Shown here in pieces: positions 16,118 to 24,699 of a stretch of DNA of 64,000 nt; position 1 is the first letter of the stretch, and each line of letters starts with the position of its first letter. The notes below the pieces were generated by a model that did no database searches, was not told the DNA's origin, and saw only the letters and a program-made list of their open reading frames with translations. The DNA comes from an uncultured Anaerotignum sp. (GTDB taxonomy: Bacteria; Bacillota; Clostridia; Lachnospirales; Anaerotignaceae). A program made the translations under genes and the position numbers. The stretch covers positions 1-64,000 of the forward strand of contig CAJTQX010000002.1 of assembly GCA_910578425.1 (NCBI GenBank), given 5' to 3'.

Positions 16118-17005
16118 CTACACCTTCTCTGTAATCTTTTCGCCAAACAGTCCCGTCGGGCGGAACAGCAGCACAACAATCAGCAGTATAAATGTAAAAA
16201 CGTCACTGAATTCAGAATAGCCCGCCGCCTTGATAAACGTTTCGGAAAGGCCGATCAGAAAACCGCCGAGCACCGCGCCGGGAATCGATCCAATGCCGCC
16301 GAATACCGCCGCAATAAAGCATTTCAGCCCCGGCAGAGAACCCGCCAGTGGGTAAACAGAGGGGCGCGGCGTAAAATACAGAATAGAGCCGACCGCCGCC
16401 AGAAAACAGCCGATGACAAACGTAAAGCTGATAACGCGGTTGATTTTAATGCCCATCAGCTGAGAAGTTTCAAAGTCCTTGGAAACCGCGCGCATCGCCA
16501 TACCGATTTTGGTATGGTTGATGAGCTGCATCAGCAGCACTACGAAAACGATTGTCAGTATCGGCGTAATAAACGTCACCACAGAGGTGGAAATACTGCC
16601 GATGGTAATGGTTTTCGTCAGAAACGCGATGGAAGGGTAGCCCTTCGGCAGCGCGGAAAACAGATATGTCGCAAGGTTTTGCAGCAGGTAAGAAACGCCG
16701 ATAGCGGAAATCATGATAGACATACGTGGCGCGCTGCGCAGGGGCTTATATGCCGCCTTCTCTATCAGTACGCCAAGCGCGACTGTCGCCGCGAGCACAA
16801 GCACGATAGAAACATACCACGGCAGAGCAAAATCCACCATTGCGAAAATCATGAAATATGCCGCCATCATGAAAATATCGCCATGAGCGAAGTTAATCAG
16901 CCGCAGGATACCGTAAACCATCGTATAGCCAATCGCGATCAGGGCGTAAATCCCGCCGATGGAAACGCCCGCAAGGCAGTATTGCAAAAACGATGTTGAA
17001 GTCAT
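16118..17005 (-). CDS. livH: Branched-chain amino acid ABC transporter permease LivH
   Basis: The 295-residue permease has the typical GGIYALIAIGYTMVYGILRL start, NFAHGDIFMMAAY, and the ATPase-contact loop AMRAVSKDFETSQLMGI. The start at 17005 (MTSTSFLQYC) has AGGGAGGT upstream; a longer frame runs into an intergenic repeat and is rejected. It is separated from livK by a repeat-filled gap of 285 bases but is still co-directional. Confidence 0.95.
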   Translation of the reverse strand: MTSTSFLQYCLAGVSIGGIYALIAIGYTMVYGILRLINFAHGDIFMMAAYFMIFAMVDFALPWYVSIVLVLAATVALGVLIEKAAYKPLRSAPRMSIMISAIGVSYLLQNLATYLFSALPKGYPSIAFLTKTITIGSISTSVVTFITPILTIVFVVLLMQLINHTKIGMAMRAVSKDFETSQLMGIKINRVISFTFVIGCFLAAVGSILYFTPRPSVYPLAGSLPGLKCFIAAVFGGIGSIPGAVLGGFLIGLSETFIKAAGYSEFSDVFTFILLIVVLLFRPTGLFGEKITEKV

Positions 17006-17027
17006 GGAAGGTACCTCCCTGTAAAGG

Positions 17028-17285
17028 ATAAAGACCCTGGGAACGCTGTCCCCAATCCCCTGCAAGCCCTTTGAAAAGGGCCTGACCCCAAACTTTTGCG
17101 TCCCATCGCATAAAATGCGACGGAAAAAAAGTAAAAGGGCAAAGCCTCTTGCAGGATTTGGCGTCTATGCACTGCCAGGAAAAGGCGGCGGGCTGAAAAC
17201 CCGTTTTCCAGCCGTTCGGCTGCAAAATGCTTTGACCCGGTCCCAGGGTCCTAAAATGGGGGCGGGGACAGTAGCCCCCGCGTTT
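17028..17285. repeat. Modular palindromic repeat (family 1) between livK and livH
   Basis: Contains GGGAACGCTGTCCC, CCCTTTGAAAAGGG, CATCGCATAAAATGCGATG, an AAAACCCGTTTTCC module and GGGGACAGTAGCCCCC. It separates the binding-protein gene from the permeases, a position where a processing or attenuation hairpin is common in ABC operons. Confidence 0.8.
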
Positions 17286-17290
17286 TTTGA

Positions 17291-18538
17291 TTACTCAGCA
17301 GACTGTGTTTTCAGGAACTCGAATTTGCCGTCCTTCACCTGCTTGATGTATGCAACGTTTTTCTTCGCGTCGCCGTTTTCATCGAAAGAAATAGATCCTG
17401 TTACACCGTCAAACGCAACGTCTACCAATGCATCGCGTATAGAAACGCTTGTCAGCTCGCCTTCTGTGCCGTCCAGTGCCTGCAAAGCGTTGTGCATTGC
17501 CATATACGCATCATAGCCCAGTGCGGATACTGCCGCAACGCCGTCTGTACCGCCGTTCAGCGTCAGGTTCTGGGAATCGCTGTTCAGATATTCCTTAAAG
17601 CCTGTTACAAATTCCTTCGCGATGGGGTTAGCCTCGTCATTCTCGTCAAAGAATGTGGAGAACGCAACGCCCTCTGCCGCATCGCCCGCAGCCTTGATGA
17701 TGGATTCGTTTTCCCATGTATCGCTTGCGATGATCTGCGCCGTAATGCCGTTTGCTTTCGCCTGAGGCAGAATCAGTGTAGCCGTAGCGATAGAGGAAGG
17801 AATAAATACGCAGTCAGGGTTTGCTGTTTTTACAGATGTCAGAATCGCGTTGAAGTCGGATTCATTCGTCTGATAGGTTTCATCTGCAACAATCGTGCCG
17901 CCCATGCCTTCAAACGCCTGCTTGAAGAATGCCGCAAGACCTGTGGAATAGTCGTCGCCGTTCTGGCTGATGAGTGCAGCCGTCTGGTATCCCTGGTCAA
18001 TCGCGTAGGATGCCATTACCGTACCCTGGAAGGGGTCAAGGAAGCATGTGCGGAAATAGAAATCATTGCCCAGCGTTACCTGAGGGTTTGTGCAGGAGCA
18101 GCCGATAGCCGGAACGCCCGCGTCCGCGAATGTCTGGCCCGCTGCAATCGCAACGCCGGAGCCATAAGAACCAATAACGCCCACAACTCCGGAGCTGATA
18201 AGGGACTGTGCCGCTGTAACAGCCGCTGTCTTGTCGGACTGGTTATCTACCTCTACCAGCTTAATGTTATAAGTTGTGCCATTGATGTCAACCGTAGGCG
18301 CGACCTGATTTGCGTAACGGATGCCCAGAACTTCCTGCATACCGCCGCCGCCGTTTTCGCCTGTTGTAGGCTCAAATACGCCAATGCTGATCGTGTCGCC
18401 GGAAATCGCGGTACCAGCCGCTGCCGCGCCGCCTTCGTTGCCTGCTTCTCCCTGCGCGTCATTGCCGCCGCCGCAGGCCGCAAGGGAAAGCGTCATAACA
18501 GAGGCCAGAGCCAATGCAAATACTTTCTTCATATCCAT
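17291..18538 (-). CDS. livK: Branched-chain amino acid-binding lipoprotein
   Basis: The 415-residue periplasmic-binding-protein-type lipoprotein has signal MKKVFALALASVMTLSLAAC with lipobox SLAAC. The mature part is a Peripla_BP_6 (LivJ/K) fold: ISIGVFEPTTGENGGGGMQ, VVGVIGSYGSGVAIAAGQTF and DAYMAMHNALQAL. It captures the amino acid and delivers it to LivHM. The start at 18538 (MDMKKV) has GGGAGG five bases upstream; 18532 is an alternative. It is first in the liv operon and the most highly expressed member in known systems. Confidence 0.94.
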   Translation of the reverse strand: MDMKKVFALALASVMTLSLAACGGGNDAQGEAGNEGGAAAAGTAISGDTISIGVFEPTTGENGGGGMQEVLGIRYANQVAPTVDINGTTYNIKLVEVDNQSDKTAAVTAAQSLISSGVVGVIGSYGSGVAIAAGQTFADAGVPAIGCSCTNPQVTLGNDFYFRTCFLDPFQGTVMASYAIDQGYQTAALISQNGDDYSTGLAAFFKQAFEGMGGTIVADETYQTNESDFNAILTSVKTANPDCVFIPSSIATATLILPQAKANGITAQIIASDTWENESIIKAAGDAAEGVAFSTFFDENDEANPIAKEFVTGFKEYLNSDSQNLTLNGGTDGVAAVSALGYDAYMAMHNALQALDGTEGELTSVSIRDALVDVAFDGVTGSISFDENGDAKKNVAYIKQVKDGKFEFLKTQSAE

Positions 18539-18559
18539 AAAACCTCCCAAAAAAAGTCC

Positions 18560-18622
18560 TTCCGGAACAGCATCCTATCCGGAAAAGCGTTGTCATTGTA
18601 TAAATTGCGGTGCCTCGCTCAA
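18560..18622 (-). promoter_or_regulatory. Possible liv promoter and leader hairpin
   Basis: On the minus strand, TTGAGC (18622-18617), 16 bases and TACAAT (18600-18595) form a fair promoter. A 7-bp stem TTCCGGA/TCCGGAA lies in the leader (18584-18560). No T-box features were recognised. The rest of the 18539-18850 gap holds nothing else I can name. Confidence 0.35.
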
Positions 18623-18850
18623 ATGTCCATTCAGAGCAGACAGATGCTTTCCGCCGCTGGTATGAATATACCATAATTTCCCCCGATGTGCAATACGCAG
18701 AGCGTCCGTTTTTCGCATTTTAATGCGGAAAAAGCGGATTGTTTGGCGAAAAATACAGTTTTCCGCCCACCGCGGCTTATACGCACGATATCCGGGAATC
18801 CCAATAAAAGCAGAGTGCGCTGCTTTGAAATCCTGCCTCACAGCAGCCTG

Positions 18851-19555
18851 TTATGCCGCAGTACCGCCGCTGTCCTGTTCAAAGTAATCCGATATGCCGC
18901 AGTAAATTGCCCATGCCAGCCTATCCTGATATTCCTCGTCATTCAGCAGAGCTTCCTCCTCCCTGTTGGAAAGGAACCCGCATTCCACAATTGCAGCGGG
19001 GAGCTCTGTTTTCCGCAGTATGTAATAATCGGCATTTTCCTTTGCCTGCCGGCTGTTTCCGCCGTCCAGCCGTTCCCGCAAACTTTCCTGCAAACACTCC
19101 GCCAGCCGTTTCGCCGCCTCGCTGTTTTTATGGTAAAATACCTGCGCGCCTCTGGCCCTTGCGGATGGAAACGCATTCTGATGTATGCTTACCAGAATAT
19201 CCGCCCCGCTTTCGTTGGCAATCCGTTTGCGCTCCGCCATATCCTCCCGTTTGCCGCCGCCCAGTGCTTCATCGGTATCCCTTGTCAAATATACCGTCGC
19301 GCCGGACTGCTCCAGATACCCCTGCAATTTCTCCACAACTGCGAGATTCAGCGTTTTTTCGTCCGCATAGTTCGTGCTGCCGGTTTTGCCCGGGTCCCAG
19401 CCCCCATGCCCCGCATCCAGTATTACAATTTTCCGTTCCACAGGCAGCATGGCAGGCTCCGCGTGCCGTTCCGCCGCCGTCCAAAGGCAGAGGCATATCG
19501 CGCAGAAGCAGCCCGCGCAGCTCAGCCAATCCCTTTTCGCAAGTAATCCCTTCAT
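18851..19555 (-). CDS. cwlD: Germination-type N-acetylmuramoyl-L-alanine amidase CwlD
   Basis: The 234-residue Amidase_3 enzyme cleaves the peptide from muramic acid in spore cortex so that muramic-delta-lactam can form. It has an N-terminal signal or anchor (CAGCFCAICLCLWTA), then the zinc ligands: DAGHGGWDPG, the Glu in ADEKTLNLAV, and SIHQNAF; the catalytic Glu is in AIVECGFLSN. Size and layout fit CwlD better than the larger autolysins. The start at 19555 is preceded by GGCGGGAAAA; the longer frame from 19735 runs through hexamer repeats and is rejected. It implies sporulation. Confidence 0.88.
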   Translation of the reverse strand: MKGLLAKRDWLSCAGCFCAICLCLWTAAERHAEPAMLPVERKIVILDAGHGGWDPGKTGSTNYADEKTLNLAVVEKLQGYLEQSGATVYLTRDTDEALGGGKREDMAERKRIANESGADILVSIHQNAFPSARARGAQVFYHKNSEAAKRLAECLQESLRERLDGGNSRQAKENADYYILRKTELPAAIVECGFLSNREEEALLNDEEYQDRLAWAIYCGISDYFEQDSGGTAA

Positions 19556-19699
19556 GGTTTTCCCGCCTTTTTTATTTTTTCTATATTTATGAAACAAGTG
19601 CGGAAACCTTGCCAAAAAACGCCTGTTGCAGTCCGTTTCTGCGCAAACAAAAAGCAGGGGCGGCAATGCAGTCCCTGCATACAAAACGCTGCGGCGCGT

Positions 19700-19752
19700 C
19701 AGCTTTAGCTTTAGCATCGGCTTTAGCGTTAGCATCAGCTTTAGCGTTATCG
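19700..19752. repeat. Imperfect hexamer array (AGCTTT/AGCATC/AGCGTT)
   Basis: About nine consecutive 6-base units of the form AGCNTN, with a hint of an 18-base higher-order period. It lies upstream of cwlD and directly abuts a short family 2 repeat. Confidence 0.7.
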
Positions 19753-19801
19753 GCGTTTGACTTAAGAAATCAGTCTGTTATTTTCTTAAGCCAAACCGCC
19801 T
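19753..19801. repeat. Multi-hairpin repeat element, family 2, short copy
   Basis: Only the outer hairpin is present: TTGACTTAAGAAATCAG facing TTTCTTAAGCCAA, flanked by GGCG and CCGCC as in the full copies at 6811 and 52434. Confidence 0.7.
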
Positions 19802-19805
19802 TTCA

Positions 19806-19936
19806 GACAGTGTCATCATAAGTCATGTTTACATATTTCCGAGCATAATTGGGGCGGATTTCAGGCAAAATTTTTAACGAAAAAGCCGACAAAATTTGCC
19901 GGAAAGGTGTGTGCAGACACTTGTGACGACACTGCC
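19806..19936 (-). repeat. TIR element (family 3) with terminator-like hairpin, copy 1
   Basis: Ends are near-perfect 18-bp inverted repeats: GRCAGTGTCRTCAYAAGT. The interior holds CCGGCAAATTTTGTCGG followed by CTTTTT on the minus strand, which could terminate transcription. It lies about 16 bases after the stop of the last motility gene. The second copy is at 54534-54695. Confidence 0.85.
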
Positions 19937-19951
19937 CAGGTCAATTTTCTA

Positions 19952-21220
19952 TTAAAGTTTGGAAAGCGCGTCCTCCGCCTCTCCTTCTTCGTCTTCCTGG
20001 AATCTGCTTTCCTGCAATTCGCGCCAGATTTCGTTTACGCTCTCCACGCTGTCGAAGTAAACCTGTGCAATAGAGTTTGTCGGAATCTGCAATTCCTCCG
20101 CATAGTGATTGATTTTATCCCATTCTGCACGCTCGTAGCTCAGCACAAGGTCGCAAAGCATACCGCATTTGCCTTCGTGCTTCACCAAAGCCTCTTTAAT
20201 AACCTCGTTTACGGGAATCTGCTCCATGATTTCCTCCATAGTCGCATCTACCATCAGCTCCATAGCGGAAAGCATGCCCATCAGGTACGCTTCGGATTTT
20301 GTAATAGGCATATCCTTTGCATAGTTCATCAGGTCGGAGCAGAACATCGCGCGCATCAGGGAAATCTTGAGCACGTCCTCCGAGCTGCCTTCATTTTCGC
20401 TGTTAAAGCTCAGCAGGTACACCCATTTTTTCAGTTGTTCAATACCCAGCACGACAATTGCCTGCTGTACAGAAGCCGTTTTATGCCGCAGTGCAAAGTG
20501 TACGGAGTTTACAATGCGCAGCAGTTCGTAAGTCAGGGAAACATCTCTTTCAATGATCTGTTCAATTTCCTCCACATCGGGGATATCGCGCGTCACTGCA
20601 ATCAAAAGCTGGAAGAAGTTGCTTTGCAGATAATGCACCTTATTTGCCTTCACAACAGACGCTTCCGCGATATACGGTCCTTCAAACATATCGAAATTGA
20701 ATCTCTTTGCGAACTCATAAAGCTCCTTGGAGTCGATATTTGTCGCAACGCATTTCTTGCCAAAGCCCTTTGCCATGCGCAGCGTGTTGTCCACAGAGTT
20801 CGGCTCAACCACTTTTACGTTGATCTTAATATAGTCCGTATATTCCATGAAGCCGAAATACCGCGGCAGGAACTGGAAATCATTAATAGCGATTTTATAG
20901 CCTGCCTCTTTATATTTCTGCACCATTTTCTGTGCAAACGGATGCACAATAACGTTGTCTTCAATCTGAATAACCAGCTCATCTGCTTTGAACATTTTCG
21001 GCATATTCTTAAACAGAAGGTTGGGCGTAAACGTCATAAAATTGAGCGTGGAACGGTCAATACGATCATTATTCTGCGTCAGAAACGTAGAAATCGTTTC
21101 TGCCGCGCTGTAATCGCTGTTTTGATTATACATCTCGTTTTCCACATTAAACACCAGCTCATTGCCCACCAGCTTGTTATCTGCCGTTTTAATGGGCTGT
21201 TTTACTACATACTTATGCAT
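19952..21220 (-). CDS. Degenerate EAL plus HDOD domain signalling protein
   Basis: The 422-residue protein resembles YuxH-type proteins: an N-terminal EAL-like domain (about 1-200) and a C-terminal HDOD domain (about 205-400). The catalytic EAL motifs are lost: NELVFN replaces EAL-x-R, INDFQF replaces DDFG, and DYIKINV replaces the usual DxxKID. It therefore should not hydrolyse c-di-GMP. The HDOD part reads VSLTYELLRIVNSVHFALRH and QAIVVLGIEQLKKWVYLL. The start at 21220 (MHKYVV) follows AGGGAGAGG. It is the last gene of the motility operon, 53 bases after cheV, so a role in coupling motility to another signal is likely but unproven. Confidence 0.87.
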   Translation of the reverse strand: MHKYVVKQPIKTADNKLVGNELVFNVENEMYNQNSDYSAAETISTFLTQNNDRIDRSTLNFMTFTPNLLFKNMPKMFKADELVIQIEDNVIVHPFAQKMVQKYKEAGYKIAINDFQFLPRYFGFMEYTDYIKINVKVVEPNSVDNTLRMAKGFGKKCVATNIDSKELYEFAKRFNFDMFEGPYIAEASVVKANKVHYLQSNFFQLLIAVTRDIPDVEEIEQIIERDVSLTYELLRIVNSVHFALRHKTASVQQAIVVLGIEQLKKWVYLLSFNSENEGSSEDVLKISLMRAMFCSDLMNYAKDMPITKSEAYLMGMLSAMELMVDATMEEIMEQIPVNEVIKEALVKHEGKCGMLCDLVLSYERAEWDKINHYAEELQIPTNSIAQVYFDSVESVNEIWRELQESRFQEDEEGEAEDALSKL

Positions 21221-21273
21221 AAAAAACACCTCTCCCTAACTTTGGAAACCGCAGCGAGCCGCTTTCCCAATGC

Positions 21274-22206
21274 TTAATCCTGCTGTTCATAATGCAGCAG
21301 ATGATCCATAACTGATACCAGGTGCCCGATTTCCGGCTTTGTCAGCTGTTCATCCGCACCAACTTCCTTCCCTTTCAGCTCCATCTCAGGCGTAATCAGG
21401 GAGGAGAAGATGATAACAGGTATATTCTTCAGTCGGGAATTGCTCTTTACCAGCTTTGTCAGCCTGTGCCCGTCCATCTCCGGCATCTCAATGTCAGTGA
21501 TAAGCAGGGCAACCTCCTCGCTAATATCCTCGGCATGCTCGGCAATATTGGAAAGGTAATCCCATGCTTCCTGCCCATTATCAAATTTTTCAATATTCAC
21601 ATAGCCCGCCTTCGCAAGAGCCTCGCGAATGATTTTGGCAAGCAGAATAGAATCCTCCGCCAAAACAATGGGGCTGCTGTTTCTGCTGCGGGGACCGAGT
21701 TTTTCGATTTCGGAGATCTGGATAGAAGTTTCCGGCGCAATCTCCGCAACTATTTTCTCAAAATCCAGTATCGTTGCCAGCTCCCCGCCGCATTGTGCAA
21801 TGCCCGTTGCAATGCCTTCATCGCCGCCGGAAACCGTCTTGTCCGGTTTGGAAATATCCTTCCAGGAAAGGCGGCTGATGCCAACGACCGTATGCACGCG
21901 GAATGCGACATGCAGGTTATTGAAATTCGTAATGATAAACAGATCTTTTTCATTTTTTTCGGAACATTCGCCCGTCACATAATACGGCAGGTCAACCACA
22001 GTAATCAGCACATCTCTGGGTTTGAAAATCCCTTCCACCGCCGGATGCACATGAGGCATGGGTTTCACCGGTTCCGAACGAATGATTTCCTTTACCTTGG
22101 CAACGTTTATGCCGTAAAGAATATCATCAATCGTAAATTGCATGATTTCTATTTCATTGGTTCCCGTTTCAAGCAGAATGCCGTTATTTTCCACCTTTTT
22201 TTTCAT
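21274..22206 (-). CDS. cheV: Chemotaxis coupling protein CheV (CheW-REC)
   Basis: The 310-residue protein has an N-terminal CheW domain (FTIDDILYGINVAKVKEII to about residue 165) and a C-terminal receiver with phosphoacceptor Asp in LLITDIEMPEMDG and the Lys in QLTKPE. CheV couples receptors to CheA and adapts by phosphorylation. AGGAGG lies upstream of the ATG. It follows cheD after a 186-base gap containing a family 1 repeat. Confidence 0.95.
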   Translation of the reverse strand: MKKKVENNGILLETGTNEIEIMQFTIDDILYGINVAKVKEIIRSEPVKPMPHVHPAVEGIFKPRDVLITVVDLPYYVTGECSEKNEKDLFIITNFNNLHVAFRVHTVVGISRLSWKDISKPDKTVSGGDEGIATGIAQCGGELATILDFEKIVAEIAPETSIQISEIEKLGPRSRNSSPIVLAEDSILLAKIIREALAKAGYVNIEKFDNGQEAWDYLSNIAEHAEDISEEVALLITDIEMPEMDGHRLTKLVKSNSRLKNIPVIIFSSLITPEMELKGKEVGADEQLTKPEIGHLVSVMDHLLHYEQQD

Positions 22207-22251
22207 TCCTGCAAAACCTCCTCATATACACCAGCTTACAAATGAAAAACT

Positions 22252-22345
22252 TTAAGACCCCGGGGCTTTGCCCCAGACCTCACAAGGGACGCCGTCCCCT
22301 GACCCTTCTGCCATCGCATATTCATGCGATGAAAAATACAGGCTT
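22252..22345. repeat. Modular palindromic repeat (family 1) between cheV and cheD
   Basis: Contains GGGGCTTTGCCCC, GGGACGCCGTCCC and CATCGCATATTCATGCGATG. It occupies most of the 186-base cheD-cheV gap. Confidence 0.75.
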
Positions 22346-22392
22346 CGGAAAACCTCTCCTTATAGCATTCAGAAAATGTTTTCCGCTAAATT

Positions 22393-22878
22393 TTACATCT
22401 TGGATTCCGGATGGCCAAACGCCTTTACGGTAGCGATGCCCGTCGCCGCGTCAAAGTAGAGCGTGCGCGCGTAGTTCGCGCCGCAGTCCTCCTTTAAAAG
22501 GCGAATGCCTTCCCGCCGCAGGGCCTCTTTCACGCTTTTGATATTTCTTTCGCCGATATTGCCCCATTCTGCGTTATTGAATGTTTCAAACATCTTCGCG
22601 CCGCCCGCAATCTTGCAGGTCATGCGGGATTTCACCGCGCCGAACGCCGTCATCTTCCGCACAGCCTCGCGCACGCCGCTATCCGCGAATTTATATACAT
22701 TATTCATGTCAGCTCCCTGCGCGGCAGGCAGCATGATATGTACCATAGCCGCCAGCTTGATCACATTGTCATAAAGACAGATTCCGATGCAGGAGCCCAA
22801 TGCGTATGTCACTAAGACCCCCGGTGCTCTGCACATCTTCATATCGGCAATGCCGACAACGTACTGCTTATTGTTCAA
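22393..22878 (-). CDS. cheD: Chemoreceptor glutamine deamidase CheD
   Basis: The 161-residue enzyme deamidates receptor Gln residues and partners with CheC. The catalytic Cys is in LVTYALGSCIGICLYD and the His in AAMVHIMLP; a Thr lies in RMTCKIAGGAKMF. The start is TTG at 22878, overlapping the cheC stop (TTGA), so it is probably translated by coupling. Length is typical. Confidence 0.95.
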   Translation of the reverse strand: MNNKQYVVGIADMKMCRAPGVLVTYALGSCIGICLYDNVIKLAAMVHIMLPAAQGADMNNVYKFADSGVREAVRKMTAFGAVKSRMTCKIAGGAKMFETFNNAEWGNIGERNIKSVKEALRREGIRLLKEDCGANYARTLYFDAATGIATVKAFGHPESKM

Positions 22879-23498
22879 TTTGCAACACCCAGTTTCTTCA
22901 TAATATATACCAAAGATTCTACGTCGGGAAGCATCAGCAGGCGGCTGTATACTTCCTCATCATCACATTTGAACGTGCCGTTTATCGTCATCAGTTTATC
23001 CATAGTATAGCCGTACATCGTCATCGGAACATTCATGATGCCGCCCAGCATATTCATGGAAATAGAGGGCACAGAAAGCTGCATTTTGATTCCGGTCAGG
23101 TCAGACATTGCGTTGACATAAGAAGATATGATGATATTGCCAACCTCTGTCATTGCGGAAATATCCAGACTGTCAATCTCCTGAAAATCATTGATTTTCT
23201 TTTGCAGCAGCGTTTCCAGAACGATATTGATAAACTCCATATTCTGCAAGAAAAGCATAATGCCGTTGACCTCGCCGCTGATCTCTGTCAAAACGCCCAC
23301 AACGATTTTCTCCGGACCGCCCAGCTCCTCGATGGCCCTGTCAAAGCCTACCAGCTTTACCTCAGGCAGAGTCATTTCTATTTTCCGTCCCAGCACAGCG
23401 GAAAGCGCAGTAGCGGCGTTGCCGGTGCCGATGCTGCCGATCTCCCGCAGGGCGTCATAGCCCATACCGTCCTGTTTTTCGTAATTTTTCATGTCCAT
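22875..23498 (-). CDS. cheC: CheY-P phosphatase CheC
   Basis: The 207-residue protein has both phosphatase centres of the CheC family: LREIGSIGTGNAATALS (E-x-x-x-x-x-x-N type) and ISAMTEVGNIIISSYVNAMS, followed by a Pro in QLSVPSIS. It removes phosphate from CheY-P and is stimulated by CheD. The start at 23498 has GGAGGGG upstream; a GTG at 23516 would place the SD inside the gene. It follows a flgG-like gene closely. Confidence 0.93.
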   Translation of the reverse strand: MDMKNYEKQDGMGYDALREIGSIGTGNAATALSAVLGRKIEMTLPEVKLVGFDRAIEELGGPEKIVVGVLTEISGEVNGIMLFLQNMEFINIVLETLLQKKINDFQEIDSLDISAMTEVGNIIISSYVNAMSDLTGIKMQLSVPSISMNMLGGIMNVPMTMYGYTMDKLMTINGTFKCDDEEVYSRLLMLPDVESLVYIMKKLGVAN

Positions 23499-23516
23499 TT
23501 CCTTTTTCCCCTCCAC

Positions 23517-24242
23517 TTACTGTCTAAGACCGTTTATGGTGGATTCGATCTCATCAGTCGTCTGCACCATTTTCAGCGCGTACTGATACGCCCTCTGGGA
23601 TTCGATCATTTTAATAAACTCGTCCGCGATATCCACGTTAGAGTTTTCCTTGCAGTATTGGCGGAGCATTCCGTCGCTGCCTTCCATCAGCACCGCCTCG
23701 TTGTTCTTCCCCACAGGGCGGTATTCGTTCCCGCCTGCATGGAGCATGCCGTTCTGGTTTCGGAAACAGAAAACGGCAATTGGCAGAATCCCATCTTTAT
23801 TTTCCTCCGTCACCACGATGGGCTCATTATCCGTGCTCATAACCGCCTTGCCGTCCTGAGAAGTCAGAAAAAACCTGCCGTCTGACTGTAAGGAAAGCCG
23901 GAACGAACCGTCTCGGGTATATGTGATTTCTTCTGTCGCGGGGTTCCGCAGGCCAAAGAAGCCGTCGCCCATAATAGCGTAATCATAAGGGGATTCGGAT
24001 GTTACGAATATCCCCGGGTCAAAATTCGTATTTGTTTTATCCACCCACGCGCCGCTGGATGCGGTCAGCTGTGTGCCTTCCCGCGCAGGCGGGTCAAGCT
24101 CATTATAGATCAAATCAGTGAATATTGCATCTTCCGATTTGAAGCCGGTGGTCGAGATATTTGCCAGGTTATTGGAAACAATACTCAGGCGTTTTTTCTG
24201 GGCGGCCGCGCCTGCTGCTGCCGCGTAAAAAGCCAAATCCAT
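23517..24242 (-). CDS. flgG: Flagellar rod/hook-basal body protein, FlgG-like
   Basis: The 241-residue protein shows the N-terminal rod motif VSNNLANISTTGFKSEDAIF, the central SPYDYAIMGDGFFGL with TRDGSFRL, and the C-terminal coiled helix SNVDIADEFIKMIESQRAYQ. This is the FlgF/FlgG layout for rod proteins outside the inner membrane. The start at 24242 (MDLAFYAAAAG) was chosen because upstream codons are repeat DNA. It is the second of two adjacent paralogues; which is FlgF and which FlgG cannot be fixed from sequence alone. Confidence 0.88.
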   Translation of the reverse strand: MDLAFYAAAAGAAAQKKRLSIVSNNLANISTTGFKSEDAIFTDLIYNELDPPAREGTQLTASSGAWVDKTNTNFDPGIFVTSESPYDYAIMGDGFFGLRNPATEEITYTRDGSFRLSLQSDGRFFLTSQDGKAVMSTDNEPIVVTEENKDGILPIAVFCFRNQNGMLHAGGNEYRPVGKNNEAVLMEGSDGMLRQYCKENSNVDIADEFIKMIESQRAYQYALKMVQTTDEIESTINGLRQ

Positions 24243-24264
24243 TCTGTGCTCACGCTCCCTCTTT

Positions 24265-24515
24265 TCTTTTCTTTTTGGGGCTCTGCCCCAAACCCCGCCA
24301 GCTTTCTTTCGAGAAAGCTGGGCAAAGAACTTTATTTCCGGAAAACTGCGTTTTCCGGGGTTTATGTCATGATTCACTGTTGCAATCTTTTTTCCAAAGC
24401 AATTCCTGTTTCCCTTGTTTTCCCCTCCCCAGCCGCATGAAATGCGGCTGCAATCCAGGGTCAAGGGGAAGGCTTCCCCTTGCGGGAGTTTGAGGGCAGG
24501 GCCCTCAAGGTTTTT
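24265..24515. repeat. Modular palindromic repeat (family 1) between the two rod genes
   Basis: Contains GGGGCTCTGCCCC, AGCTTTCTTTCGAGAAAGCT, GGAAAACTGCGTTTTCC, GCCGCATGAAATGCGGC, AAGGGGAAGGCTTCCCCTT and GAGGGCAGGGCCCTC. The remaining part of the 457-base gap, to 24699, is AT-rich and has ATTATACCACAAA twice (about 24523 and 24672). No gene is seen. Confidence 0.85.
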
Positions 24516-24699
24516 CTCTTTTATCATTATACCACAAATCGAAGCGGAGTCGCAGAAAAACTTTTGTTTTTCTGCAATCGCGTTGCTCTGCAAGGCGAAG
24601 TGAGAAAAGAATTTTTTTCGCAAGCGGCAAAATTCCTTTCCCTCTCCGCTTTTCTCCGCTTCTTCGCGAACATTATACCACAAAATCCAGTAAAAGGAA

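Noticed and set aside
18593..18841. 82-codon minus-strand frame between livK and cwlD
   Set aside because: No SD and no hydrophobic or conserved pattern; it overlaps the likely liv promoter.
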